Shown here in pieces: positions 29,792 through 39,219 of a stretch of DNA of 64,000 bases. The number at the start of each line of letters is the position of its first letter. Positions within the stretch are counted from its first letter, which is position 1. The notes beneath the pieces are model-generated. The model saw only the letters and a program-made list of their open reading frames with translations. It had not been told where the DNA came from and made no database searches. Source of the DNA: [Empedobacter] haloabium (lineage in GTDB: Bacteria > Pseudomonadota > Gammaproteobacteria > Burkholderiales > Burkholderiaceae_D); NCBI GenBank assembly GCA_008011715.2, contig CP136508.1, positions 682,001-746,000 on the forward strand, in the 5' to 3' direction. The position numbers and the translations under genes are program-made.

Positions 29792-30015
29792 GCCGGACGA
29801 TCGCTGGAGTAGTCGGGCGGCTGTTGCTGACCGCGCTGCTGTTGTTCCTGATCCTGGCGGTGGGGTTTTATTCGCTGTATTCCGCATTGTTCGCGCTGGA
29901 CGGCTCGCGTGGCTGGCTCGCGCTGGGCTGCCTGGCCGTCGGCGCCGGCCTGGCCGGCGCCATGGGACTGTGGATCGCGCGGCTGTGGCGGCGCAGGTCC
30001 GGCTTCGGACGATGA
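29788..30015 (+). CDS. Small two-helix membrane protein
   Basis: 75 residues from the GTG at 29788, overlapping the upstream stop as GTGA. Two hydrophobic helices (about 10-30 and 40-62: LLLTALLLFLILAVGFYSLY and LALGCLAVGAGLAGAMGLWI) and an Arg-rich C-terminus (RLWRRRSGFGR) predict an inner-membrane hairpin with a cytoplasmic tail. No family recognised. The GTG is chosen on the coupling and because upstream codons run inside the DUF4279-like gene. Confidence 0.6.
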   Translation: MSRTIAGVVGRLLLTALLLFLILAVGFYSLYSALFALDGSRGWLALGCLAVGAGLAGAMGLWIARLWRRRSGFGR

Positions 30016-30182
30016 CGATGGGACGGCACGCATCAACCGGGCAGCCGGCGCCGTTCGCAAGCCGCCAGCCGTGGTACCGCGACGGCCGCCGCGGCGCCGC
30101 GCGATTCGCCTGGCGCCGTCTGGCCACCACCATGTCGAGCACCAAAGCAGCAATCCCGATCCACGTACTGCCGCAGGACTGA
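30012..30182 (+). CDS. Possible small basic protein
   Basis: 56 residues beginning MTMGRHASTGQPAPFASRQP; Arg-rich, no membrane segment. It overlaps the previous stop by four bases (ATGA) and ends one base before the hydrolase ATG, so it fills the gap between two coupled genes exactly. High GC alone can yield such frames; the precise packing is the only support. If not translated, the hydrolase would have a 168-base leader. Confidence 0.35.
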   Translation: MTMGRHASTGQPAPFASRQPWYRDGRRGAARFAWRRLATTMSSTKAAIPIHVLPQD

Positions 30183-30183
30183 C

Positions 30184-31032
30184 ATGCAATTCTCCGAAAA
30201 CCGCCTCGACACCTTTGCCGGCCGTGCCGGCGCCACGCGCACGATCCACATCTGGGAACCGGCCGAGCCACCGCGCGCGGTGCTGCTGGCGCTGCACGGC
30301 GGGATGGCCCATGCGGGCGACTGGATCACGCCCGCCTTATACCTGCGCGAGCACGGCTACGCCACCGCCGCCTACGACCTGTGCGGCCACGCCCAGGGCC
30401 CGCGCGCCGACATCCCCGATTTCGACATCTTCCTAGAAGAGTCGGCCCTGTTCCTCGACTGGATCCGCAGCGCCTGGCCGGGACTGCCGATCTTCGTCAT
30501 CGGCCACTCGATGGGCGGCCTGATCGCAACGAAGCTGGGGCTGCAGCTGCCACCCGGCGCCGTTTCGGGCTTCGTGCTGTCGTCGCCGTATTATGTCAAC
30601 GCGATCCCGGTGCCCGCGCCGCTGCGCGCGGCCGGCGCCGTGCTCGAACGGCTGGCGCCGACGATGAAGGTGCCGCTGGCATCGCTGACCGACGTGCTGA
30701 CGCACGATCCCGCCATCACCGCGCGCCACCATCGCGACGAGGCCAGCGGCGTGCGCGCCAGCGAGATCTCGGTACGCTTCGGCCAGGCGCTGCAGCGTGC
30801 CCAGCGCGGGCTGACGCTGGCCGGGTGGGCGCATCCGCTGTACGTGGTGCTGGCGGGCCAGGACCGGCTGGCCGACACCGATGCCAGCGGGCGACTGCTG
30901 AGCGAGGTGCCGCCGCATCTGCTGACCTGCCGCGTGGAGCCGGACAACTACCATGAGAACTTCAACGAGATCGACCGCGACGCCATCTTCGCCGACATCG
31001 TGGCCTGGCTGGACGCGCGCCTGGCAGGCTGA
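30184..31032 (+). CDS. Alpha/beta hydrolase, monoacylglycerol-lipase-like
   Basis: 282 residues. HGG oxyanion segment (LALHGGMAHAGDW, about 36-47), nucleophile elbow GHSMGGLIATKLG with Ser109, acid in VLAGQDRLAD and base in NYHENFNE. This pattern is that of serine-aquaporin-like monoacylglycerol lipases and lysophospholipases (Hydrolase_4 type). Cytosolic, since no signal peptide is seen. Last gene of a tightly packed cluster starting at 29426. Substrate unknown. Confidence 0.88.
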   Translation: MQFSENRLDTFAGRAGATRTIHIWEPAEPPRAVLLALHGGMAHAGDWITPALYLREHGYATAAYDLCGHAQGPRADIPDFDIFLEESALFLDWIRSAWPGLPIFVIGHSMGGLIATKLGLQLPPGAVSGFVLSSPYYVNAIPVPAPLRAAGAVLERLAPTMKVPLASLTDVLTHDPAITARHHRDEASGVRASEISVRFGQALQRAQRGLTLAGWAHPLYVVLAGQDRLADTDASGRLLSEVPPHLLTCRVEPDNYHENFNEIDRDAIFADIVAWLDARLAG

Positions 31033-31153
31033 CCCGCTGCCGTTCGGTCTCCTCCACGCGCATCGTGACATTCGGTTAACCAGAGCACATTGCGCGCGCC
31101 CCTTCTTCGCTACCATCGGCGCATCCCAACGACCGCCAACGAAGGAGCTCAGC

Positions 31154-31672
31154 ATGGATTCGATCAATCGCAACCAGCCGGAAGACAACCACCGCAACCT
31201 GTCGGGCGAGAAGGCCATCCGCCAGATCAAGGACATCGTCGATGCCGCCAAGAGCTGCTTCTTCGTGACGGCGCACGGGGTGCGGCCGATGGCGGTGCAG
31301 AAGGTGGACGAGGGCGGCAACCTGTGGTTCCTCAGCGCGAACGACAGCCACAAGGACGAGGACATCGCCGCCAACCCGGCCGTGCGCCTGTACTTCCAGG
31401 GCTCGCCGCATTCGCATTTCCTGTACCTGGACGGGCTGGCTTCGCTGTCGCGCGATCCGGCCAAGATCCACGAGCTGTGGAGCCCGGAACTGAAGACGTG
31501 GTTCACGGAAGGGGAGAACGACCCGCGCATCGACGTCATCAAGGTGGCGCCGACGGCCGGCTACTACTGGGACACCAAGCACGGCAACCTGGTCTCGGGC
31601 ATGAAGATCATGATCGGCGCTGCCATCGGCGTCACGCTGGACGATTCCGTCGAGGGTACGATCCAGCCGTGA
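31154..31672 (+). CDS. Pyridoxamine 5'-phosphate oxidase-like flavin-binding protein (general stress type)
   Basis: 172 residues from the ATG at 31154, with AAGGAG ten bases upstream. Split-barrel FMN-binding fold: KSCFFVTAHGVRPMAVQKVDEGGNLWFLSAND, DEDIAANPAVRLYFQGS, LYLDGLASLSRDPAKIHELW. It resembles the general stress protein 26 family, small proteins that bind FMN or F420-like cofactors. Oxidase activity is not established. The C-terminal extension GYYWDTKHGNLVSGMKIMIG is typical. Followed at six bases by the convergent DUF1176 gene. Confidence 0.88.
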   Translation: MDSINRNQPEDNHRNLSGEKAIRQIKDIVDAAKSCFFVTAHGVRPMAVQKVDEGGNLWFLSANDSHKDEDIAANPAVRLYFQGSPHSHFLYLDGLASLSRDPAKIHELWSPELKTWFTEGENDPRIDVIKVAPTAGYYWDTKHGNLVSGMKIMIGAAIGVTLDDSVEGTIQP

Positions 31673-31678
31673 TCCGGC

Positions 31679-32740
31679 TTACCTGCCGCTAGCCTTGCGC
31701 ACGACGGTGACGAGGGTCGGCAGGTTCCACGGTCCGCCCGGCGCGACCAGGCGGCACATGCCCGACGTTTCGGCGAGCGTCTGCACGAAGCGGCTGCCGT
31801 CCCATGTCCATTGTTCGCGGCTGCCGCAGTCACCCAGGCCGCGGCCCTTCTGCGCCGCGGTAATCGTGCCGTTGGCGTAGCCAGAAGCCTGGTCGGTGAC
31901 CAGCTCGGGCGCGTACGGCGGCTGCGCGTTGATGACCCAATACGCGAAACCGGCGTTGTAGGCGCCCGTCCAGCATTGGGTGGACACCAGCAGCTTGCCC
32001 GGGGCCAGCTTGTCGATCTCCAGGTCCGGCTTGCCGTTGGCCGCCAGGCCTTCGCATTCGCCATCGTCGAAGCCCTTGCGCAATTCCGCCAGCAGCGGCT
32101 TGACGGCGTCGCGCGGCAGGCTGGCCTTGCCTTTCTGGACCGGCGCGGCGATCACGACGGGCGGGGGCAGGGCGGGCAGCACGCTTTCCTCCGGCTTCGC
32201 ACCCTTGCGCACCAGGGCGCCTGGCGTGCCGACGCGGCCCTGGAACTCGTCCATCTTCAACAGCACGGCGGTGGCGCCGGCGCCGGACAGGGTCCAGCTG
32301 CCGCCCCGGTTGCTCCAGCGCGGCGTGCCGGTCTTCGTCAGCGCCTCGATCAGCGCCTCCGTCTGCTGGGCCGACAGCGTGGCCGTCATCGTGCGCGGCT
32401 CGATGCGCACGGTGCCGAGCGGGCGCGTGTCGACCTTCATGCTCGTGACACCGGCCCTGGCCGCCGTCGCGCTGTCGTCCTCGCTGTAGGACCCCAGCTG
32501 CACCTGCGCCGTGACCGGCTCGTTCGGTCCCGCCTTGCGGGTCAGCAGCACGGAGACGGCGGCGTCCTCCTTGTCTTCGACGTGGTAGCCGGCGGCACGG
32601 CAGGTGCGCGTGTTATCGCACGACAGTTCCCAGTCCTTGTGCGTGAAGCCGACGTCGGGCGGCTCGGCGGCCTGCAGCGCGCCGGCGAGGCAGGTAGCCA
32701 GCAGTATCAGTATCGTGCGCAAGCGCCCTCCGCGTAGCAA
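31679..32740 (-). CDS. DUF1176 domain-containing periplasmic protein
   Basis: 353 residues. Signal peptide about 1-24 (LRTILILLATCLAGALQAAE). Mature segments FTHKDWELSCDNTRTCRAAGY, WVINAQPPYAPELVTDQASGYANGTITAAQKGRGLGDCGSREQWTWDGSRFVQT are characteristic of DUF1176. Four or more Cys residues suggest disulfides. Family function unknown. Convergent with the flavin-binding protein gene. Confidence 0.88.
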   Translation of the reverse strand: MLRGGRLRTILILLATCLAGALQAAEPPDVGFTHKDWELSCDNTRTCRAAGYHVEDKEDAAVSVLLTRKAGPNEPVTAQVQLGSYSEDDSATAARAGVTSMKVDTRPLGTVRIEPRTMTATLSAQQTEALIEALTKTGTPRWSNRGGSWTLSGAGATAVLLKMDEFQGRVGTPGALVRKGAKPEESVLPALPPPVVIAAPVQKGKASLPRDAVKPLLAELRKGFDDGECEGLAANGKPDLEIDKLAPGKLLVSTQCWTGAYNAGFAYWVINAQPPYAPELVTDQASGYANGTITAAQKGRGLGDCGSREQWTWDGSRFVQTLAETSGMCRLVAPGGPWNLPTLVTVVRKASGR

Positions 32741-32892
32741 TTCGTTCGTGATGTCATCAGTGTGTCGGCCGGACCGCGGCGGCGTGCCGTGGTTGCAAGG
32801 CTGGCAAGAAACCCAAGCGCCGCATCTTACTAATTAAATGCCTGCTGGAATCTCCCCAAAAGTCACGAATAGCAAATTTGTAACAGATCCGT

Positions 32893-32921
32893 AAAAAAAA
32901 GGACGCCTGGGCGTCCTTTTT
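32893..32921 (-). terminator. Terminator of the gatCAB operon
   Basis: An 11-bp stem (32896-32906 with 32911-32921), loop CTGG, with a run of T residues on the minus strand. Begins 17 bases beyond the gatB stop. Confidence 0.9.
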
Positions 32922-32937
32922 GTCATGCCTGGCGCGC

Positions 32938-34398
32938 TCAGCCCGCCAGTTTCGCCTTCAGCAGCTCGGTCAGCTGGGCCGGGTTGGCCTGGCCCTTCGA
33001 GGCCTTCATGGCCTGGCCGATCAGTGCGTTGATGGCCGCTTCCTTGCCGGCGCGGTACTGCTCGACCGACTTGGCATTTTTGGCGATGACTTCGTTGACG
33101 ATCGCTTCCAGCGCGCCCGTGTCGGAAATCTGCTTCAGGCCTTTCTCGGCGATGATGGCATCGACCGCGCCGACGTCGTCCGAACCCGCTTCCCACAAGG
33201 CGGCGAAGACCTTCTTCGCGGCCGCGTTCGAGATCGTGCCGTCGGCAATCCGCTTGAGCATCGTGCCCAACTGGGCCGGCGTGACGGGAGCATCGGCGAT
33301 GTCGACGTCGTTGCGGTTCAGCGTGGAAGAGACGTCGCCCATCAGCCAGTTGGCGGCCGCCTTGGCGTTTTCCTGGCCGGCCGTGGCGACCACGGCTTCG
33401 AAGTAGCCTGCCATCGCCTTCGACGACGTCAGGATCAGCGAGTCGTACTCGGGCAGCTTGTATTCACCCACGAAGCGCTCGCGCATGACGGCCGGCAGTT
33501 CCGGCATGGCGGCCTTGACGCGCTCGATCCACTCTTGCGAGATCGCCAGCGGCGGCAGGTCGGGGTCGGGGAAGTAGCGGTAGTCCTGCGCGTCTTCCTT
33601 GCTGCGCATCTCGCGCGTTTCCTTCCTGTCCGGATCGTACAGGCGGGTGGCCTGCACGACCTTGCCGCCATCCTCGATCAGTTCGATCTGGCGGCGCACC
33701 TCGACGTTGACGGCTTCCTCGATGAAGCGGAACGAGTTCAGGTTCTTGATCTCGCAGCGGGTGCCGAATTCCTTCTGGCCCTTCGGGCGCACCGAAACGT
33801 TGACGTCGCAGCGGAACGAGCCTTCCTGCATATTGCCGTCGCAGACGCCCAGCCACATCACCAGGCCATGCAGGGCCTTGGCGTAGGCCACGGCTTCCTG
33901 CGCGCTGCGGATTTCCGGTTCCGACACGATCTCCAGGAGCGGCGTGCCGGCGCGATTGAGGTCGATGCCGGACATGCCGTGATAGTCCTCGTGCAGCGAT
34001 TTGCCGGCATCCTCTTCCAGGTGGGCGCGCGTCAGGTTGACGGTCTTGGTGACGAACTTGCCGTCCTTCTCGTAGCCGAACGTCAGCGAGCCGCCCTGCA
34101 CGACCGGGTCGTCCATCTGGCTGATCTGGTAGCCCTTCGGCAGGTCGGGATAAAAGTAGTTCTTGCGCGCGAAGATCGAGCGCGGCGCGATGGTCGCGCC
34201 CACGGCCAGGCCGAAGCGGATCGCGCGATCGACAGCCTGTTTGTTCATCACGGGCAGCACGCCCGGCAGCGCCAGGTCGACCGGGCTGGCCTGCGTGTTC
34301 GGCGCGGCGCCGAAGGCGGTGGGCGAACCGCTGAAAATCTTGGAGTCGGTCGTGAGCTGCACGTGGTTCTCGAGACCGATGACGACTTCCCATTCCAT
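32938..34398 (-). CDS. gatB: Asp/Glu-tRNA amidotransferase subunit B
   Basis: 486 residues from ATG 34396-34398 ([24 protein letters not shown]). GatB/E kinase domain, including [12 protein letters not shown] and the [30 protein letters not shown] signature, then helical and YqeY-like tail domains ending LLKAKLAG. It activates mischarged Glu-tRNA-Gln or Asp-tRNA-Asn by phosphorylation, for transamidation by GatA. Last gene of gatCAB; separated from gatA by 20 bases. RBS GGAAGAAC. Confidence 0.97.
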   Translation of the reverse strand: MEWEVVIGLENHVQLTTDSKIFSGSPTAFGAAPNTQASPVDLALPGVLPVMNKQAVDRAIRFGLAVGATIAPRSIFARKNYFYPDLPKGYQISQMDDPVVQGGSLTFGYEKDGKFVTKTVNLTRAHLEEDAGKSLHEDYHGMSGIDLNRAGTPLLEIVSEPEIRSAQEAVAYAKALHGLVMWLGVCDGNMQEGSFRCDVNVSVRPKGQKEFGTRCEIKNLNSFRFIEEAVNVEVRRQIELIEDGGKVVQATRLYDPDRKETREMRSKEDAQDYRYFPDPDLPPLAISQEWIERVKAAMPELPAVMRERFVGEYKLPEYDSLILTSSKAMAGYFEAVVATAGQENAKAAANWLMGDVSSTLNRNDVDIADAPVTPAQLGTMLKRIADGTISNAAAKKVFAALWEAGSDDVGAVDAIIAEKGLKQISDTGALEAIVNEVIAKNAKSVEQYRAGKEAAINALIGQAMKASKGQANPAQLTELLKAKLAG

Positions 34399-34418
34399 AG
34401 TATGTTCTTCCTCTGTTC

Positions 34419-35903
34419 TTAGATGCCGGCGGGAGCCTGCTGGTGCCAATCGGTCGCCTGCTGGAACTGGTGCGCCACGTTCAACAGCTTCGCTTCGGCA
34501 AAGTAGTTGCCGATGATTTGCAGGCCGACGGGACGCTTGCCGTTCTTTTCGCCTGCTCCGAAGCCGCACGGGATCGACATGCCGGGCAGGCCGGCCAGGC
34601 TGGTGGACAAGGTGAAGATGTCGGCCAGGTAGTTCGCCACCGGATCGTCGGCCTTGGCGCCCAGGTCCCAGGCCACGGTCGGCGCGACCGGGCCCATGAT
34701 GACGTCGCAGACCGCGGCAGGTCCCGACAGCACGTTGGCGAAGTCCTGCGCGATCTTGCGGCGGATGCGCTGCGCCTTCAGGTAGTAGGCGTCGTAGTAG
34801 CCGTGGCACAGCACGTAGGTGCCGACCATGATGCGGCGCTGCACCTCGGGGCCGAAGCCCTGGGCGCGCGTTTTCTTGTACATGTCCTGCAGGTCCTTGT
34901 AGCCCTCGGCGCGGAAGCCGTAGCGCACGCCGTCGAAGCGCGACAGGTTGGACGAGGCCTCGGCCGGCGCGATCATGTAGTAGGCCGGGATCGACAGCGC
35001 GGTGTTCGGCAGCGAGATGTCGACCAGGGTGGCGCCCAGCTTCACGAACTGGTCGAGCGCCGCGCGCACGGCGGTTTCGACGTCCTTCGCCAAACCTTCG
35101 CCGAAATACTCTTTCGGCACGCCGATGCGCAGGCCGGTCAGCGGCTCGTTGAGGTTGCGGCTGAAGTCCTCGTGCACGCCGCCCTGTTCCGGCGCCAGGC
35201 TGGTCGAGTCGCGCTCGTCGTAGCCGGCCATGGCGGACAGCAGCAGGGCGCAGTCCTCGGCCGTCTGCGCCATCGGGCCGCCCTGATCCAGCGAGGAGGC
35301 GAAGGCGATCATGCCGAAGCGCGACACGCGGCCGTAGGTCGGCTTGATGCCGGTGATGCCGCAGAACGAGGCCGGCTGGCGGATTGAGCCGCCCGTGTCC
35401 GTGCCCGTCACGGCCGGCGCCAGGCGCGCGGCGACGGCGGCGGCGGAGCCGCCCGAGGAACCGCCCGGCACCGCCGTCTTGTCCCATGGGTTCTTGACGG
35501 CGCCGAAGTCGGAATTCTCGTTGGACGAGCCCATCGCGAATTCGTCGCAATTGAGTTTGCCCAGGTGCACCATACCGGCGGCATGCAACTTCTCGACGAC
35601 GGTGGCGTCAAATGGGCTGACGTAGTTGGCCAGCATTTTCGAGCCGGCGGTCGAGCGCCAGTTGCGCGTGACGAAGATATCCTTGTGGGCGATCGGCACG
35701 CCGGTCAGCGGATGGGCGTTGCCGGCGGCCAGGCGGGCGTCGGCCTCGGCGGCCTGGGCCAGGGTCAGGGCACGGTCGACGTGCAGGAAGGCGTTCAGGT
35801 CGGACGCTTCGATGCGGTCGAGGAAATGCGTCGCCAGTTCGGTGGCGGAAATTTCCTTGGCCTGCAGCAGCGTGGACAGCTCTTTGATGGTCTTGTTGTG
35901 CAT
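34419..35903 (-). CDS. gatA: Asp/Glu-tRNA amidotransferase subunit A
   Basis: 494 residues of the amidase family. The Ser-cisSer-Lys triad is visible: Lys74 (AHKDIF), Ser149 ([12 protein letters not shown]) and Ser173 ([10 protein letters not shown]). These are offset by five from the numbering recalled for S. aureus GatA. It hydrolyses glutamine and passes ammonia to GatB. Middle gene of the operon, 74 bases after gatC. It supplies Gln-tRNA-Gln and/or Asn-tRNA-Asn. Confidence 0.97.
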   Translation of the reverse strand: MHNKTIKELSTLLQAKEISATELATHFLDRIEASDLNAFLHVDRALTLAQAAEADARLAAGNAHPLTGVPIAHKDIFVTRNWRSTAGSKMLANYVSPFDATVVEKLHAAGMVHLGKLNCDEFAMGSSNENSDFGAVKNPWDKTAVPGGSSGGSAAAVAARLAPAVTGTDTGGSIRQPASFCGITGIKPTYGRVSRFGMIAFASSLDQGGPMAQTAEDCALLLSAMAGYDERDSTSLAPEQGGVHEDFSRNLNEPLTGLRIGVPKEYFGEGLAKDVETAVRAALDQFVKLGATLVDISLPNTALSIPAYYMIAPAEASSNLSRFDGVRYGFRAEGYKDLQDMYKKTRAQGFGPEVQRRIMVGTYVLCHGYYDAYYLKAQRIRRKIAQDFANVLSGPAAVCDVIMGPVAPTVAWDLGAKADDPVANYLADIFTLSTSLAGLPGMSIPCGFGAGEKNGKRPVGLQIIGNYFAEAKLLNVAHQFQQATDWHQQAPAGI

Positions 35904-35977
35904 GAATGTGTTGGGAGCGCCGTTCTGGCCGGCGCCCCGCTAAGCTTGAGGTTGACGGGCGGTCGGTGCGGCGGCGG

Positions 35978-36277
35978 TCAGTCGATGACCTTCGGTACCA
36001 GGTACAGGCCGTCTTCGGTCTTCGGCGCCACCTGCTGGTAGTCGTCGCGGCGGTTCGGCTCGGTCGGCACGTCCTCGCGCAGCCGCAGCGCCACGTCCAT
36101 ATGGGCGGCCAGCGGGTGCGACAGGGGGGCGACGCCATCCGTATCGACGGCCTGCATCTGTTCGGCCAGCGCGAAAATGCCGTTCAGCTTGTCCAGCATG
36201 GCGGCGGAATGCTGCTCGTCCATTTCCAGCTGGGCGAGGTGGGCAATGCGTTTTACGTCGGAGAGTGTCAGGGACAT
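35978..36277 (-). CDS. gatC: Asp/Glu-tRNA amidotransferase subunit C
   Basis: 99 residues. Small subunit holding GatA and GatB together: [21 protein letters not shown], then helix, [16 protein letters not shown] and [34 protein letters not shown], all typical. First gene of gatCAB; divergent from mreB across 264 bases. Confidence 0.96.
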   Translation of the reverse strand: MSLTLSDVKRIAHLAQLEMDEQHSAAMLDKLNGIFALAEQMQAVDTDGVAPLSHPLAAHMDVALRLREDVPTEPNRRDDYQQVAPKTEDGLYLVPKVID

Positions 36278-36321
36278 GGCTGGGAGCGCAGTGCGCGTTT
36301 GATTGTGGTATCGATATGGCT

Positions 36322-36350
36322 TTTATAAAATCGGCTATCTCGCCGTTAAA
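36322..36350 (-). promoter_or_regulatory. Candidate promoter of gatCAB
   Basis: On the minus strand TTTAAC (36350-36345) and TATAAA (36327-36322) are 17 bases apart, about 45 bases upstream of the gatC start. The gap 36278-36541 also holds a 12-bp palindrome, TGCAGGCCTGCA (36380-36391), and AT-rich sequence with TAGAAT (about 36433) facing mreB. Confidence 0.5.
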
Positions 36351-36526
36351 ACCCTGCCAATAACGTGCAAAATAAGGGTTGCAGGCCTGCACGTTTGGGT
36401 GGATTTAGGGCAAATAGCCTGCAAATTATAAGGTAGAATGGCGGGTTGATGCGTTGCTGGCGCTCCAAGGGCTGCGTCACCGCCTCTCCCAGGACACTTT
36501 GAACAACTGCCCACGCGCGGGCATAG

Positions 36527-37585
<1,059 letters not shown>

Positions 37586-37593
37586 GCATTGGC

Positions 37594-37622
37594 AAACAGG
37601 GCGGCGCGAGCCGCCCTTGTTT
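37594..37622 (+). terminator. Terminator-like hairpin between mreB and mreC
   Basis: AGGGCGGC, GCGA tetraloop, GCCGCCCT, followed by TGTTTTA; it lies in the 47-base gap. The stem and U-rich tail would let only part of the mreB transcription reach mreC, a common way of keeping MreB in excess. Confidence 0.7.
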
Positions 37623-37632
37623 TACTGGGTCT

Positions 37633-38700
37633 ATGGAATACAGTCCACCGCCACTCTTCAAGCAAGGCGCGTCGGCGCGCGCCAAGATGATGGTCTTCGC
37701 ATGCATCTCGATTGCATTGCTGCTGGTCGACGCCCGTTTCAATGCGCTGACCGTCGCGCGCCAGGTGGCCGGCACGGTGCTGTATCCGGTACAGGTCGTC
37801 GCCATGCTGCCGCGCGATGCGCTGGTCGGCATGGGCAATTATTTTTCCTCCTTGTCCGCCCTGGAAAAGCAGGTGCGCGACCTGAAACAGCAGCAGATCG
37901 CCATGGCGCAGACGCTGCAGCAGGCGCAGCGCACCCAGGCCGAGAACAACCAGCTGAGGAAGCTTTTGGAAGCGCGCGAGAAACTGCCCGGCAAGACCAT
38001 GCTGGGCGAGATCCTGTACGACGCGCGTGACGTCTTCACGCGCAAGGTCATCCTCGACCGCGGCAGCCAGCAGGGCGTCAAGCCCGGCCTGCCGGTGATC
38101 GACAACCAGGGCGTCGTCGGTCAGGTCACCCGTGTGTTTCCGTTCACCTCCGAAGTCACGCTGCTGACCGACAAGGAGCAGGCCATTCCAGTCCAGGTAT
38201 TGCGCAACGGCCTGCGCAGCGTTGCCTATGGCCGCGGCCAGTCCGGCAACTTGGATCTGCGCTTCATGGAGCCGAATGCCGACGTGGTGGTCGGCGACAT
38301 CCTCGTCACCTCCGGCATCGACGGCATCTACCCGGCCGGGCTGGCGGTGGCGCGCGTGACACAGGTGGAGAACAATGCCAACGGCGCGTTCGGCCGCATC
38401 GTCTGCCAGCCGCTGGCCGGCATCCAGCGCAATACGCAGCTCTTGATCCTGATGTCGCTGCCGGAAATGCCGCCGCGCCCGCCCGAGGAAGAAGTGACCA
38501 AGCCGGCCAGGAAAAAGAAGGACGCCAAGGACGCCAAGGACGCGAAAGAAGCGGCGCCGGCCGCCGCGCGCGCACCCGCTACGACCCCGGCACCCACCGC
38601 CGCGCCGGCACCGGCGGCCACCGTCCCGCCCGCGGCCCGTCCCGCACCCACCGCCGCATCGCCGGCCGCCGGAGCGCCGGCCGCCCAGGAGACACGATGA
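37633..38700 (+). CDS. mreC: Rod shape-determining protein MreC
   Basis: 355 residues from ATG 37633 (MEYSPPPLFKQGASARAKMM). Single N-terminal membrane helix (about 19-40), coiled coil (about 72-112, LEKQVRDLKQQQIAMAQTLQQA), then the periplasmic beta-barrel domains (KVILDRGSQQGVKPGLPVIDNQGVVGQV). The last 80 or so residues are a Lys/Ala then Ala/Pro-rich tail (AKDAKDAKEAAPAAARAPATTP) with no counterpart in E. coli MreC. Overlaps mreD by four bases. Confidence 0.95.
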   Translation: MEYSPPPLFKQGASARAKMMVFACISIALLLVDARFNALTVARQVAGTVLYPVQVVAMLPRDALVGMGNYFSSLSALEKQVRDLKQQQIAMAQTLQQAQRTQAENNQLRKLLEAREKLPGKTMLGEILYDARDVFTRKVILDRGSQQGVKPGLPVIDNQGVVGQVTRVFPFTSEVTLLTDKEQAIPVQVLRNGLRSVAYGRGQSGNLDLRFMEPNADVVVGDILVTSGIDGIYPAGLAVARVTQVENNANGAFGRIVCQPLAGIQRNTQLLILMSLPEMPPRPPEEEVTKPARKKKDAKDAKDAKEAAPAAARAPATTPAPTAAPAPAATVPPAARPAPTAASPAAGAPAAQETR

Positions 38701-39209
38701 ACCGTCCCCAATACATCCTGCTGCCCGTCAGTCCGCTGTTCATTGCCTTCAGCCTGCTGATCGCGTTCCTCTTGAACCTGCTGCCGTGGGGCCGCTTCAT
38801 CGGCGCGCCCGATTTCGTCGCGCTGGTGCTGGTGTTCTGGGGCGTGCATCAGCCGCGCAAGGTGGGCATCGGCACCGCTTTCTGCCTGGGGCTCCTGATG
38901 GACGTGCACGATGCCACGCTGCTGGGAGAGAACGCGCTGGCGTACACCTTGCTGTCGTACTTCGCCATCATGATGCATCGCCGCGTGCTGTGGTTTCCCA
39001 TCATGACGCAGGCCATGCACGTGCTGCCGCTGCTGCTGCTGGCGCAGGCCGTGCAGCTGCTGGTGCGCTTCGTCGTCACCGGCAAGTTTCCCGGCTGGTT
39101 CTATTTCGTCGAGAGTGTCGTGTCGGCCCTGCTGTGGCCCGTCGTGACGATGGCGCTGCTGGCGCCGCAGCGGCGCGCCGTCGACAAAGACCATACCCGC
39201 CCGATCTGA
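38697..39209 (+). CDS. mreD: Rod shape-determining protein MreD
   Basis: 170 residues, five or six hydrophobic helices (for example SPLFIAFSLLIAFLLNLLPW and HVLPLLLLAQAVQLLV), with the family N-terminus NRPQYILLPVSPLFI and the LLMDVHDATLLGENAL segment. Inner-membrane partner of MreC. ATGA overlap with mreC. Confidence 0.95.
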   Translation: MNRPQYILLPVSPLFIAFSLLIAFLLNLLPWGRFIGAPDFVALVLVFWGVHQPRKVGIGTAFCLGLLMDVHDATLLGENALAYTLLSYFAIMMHRRVLWFPIMTQAMHVLPLLLLAQAVQLLVRFVVTGKFPGWFYFVESVVSALLWPVVTMALLAPQRRAVDKDHTRPI

Positions 39210-39219
39210 GCGGCCCGTC

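Noticed and set aside
32938..35550. 870-codon minus-strand frame
   Set aside because: Contains gatB from 34398 downwards, but the upstream 380 codons are the wrong frame of gatA; the ATG at 34398 is the real start.
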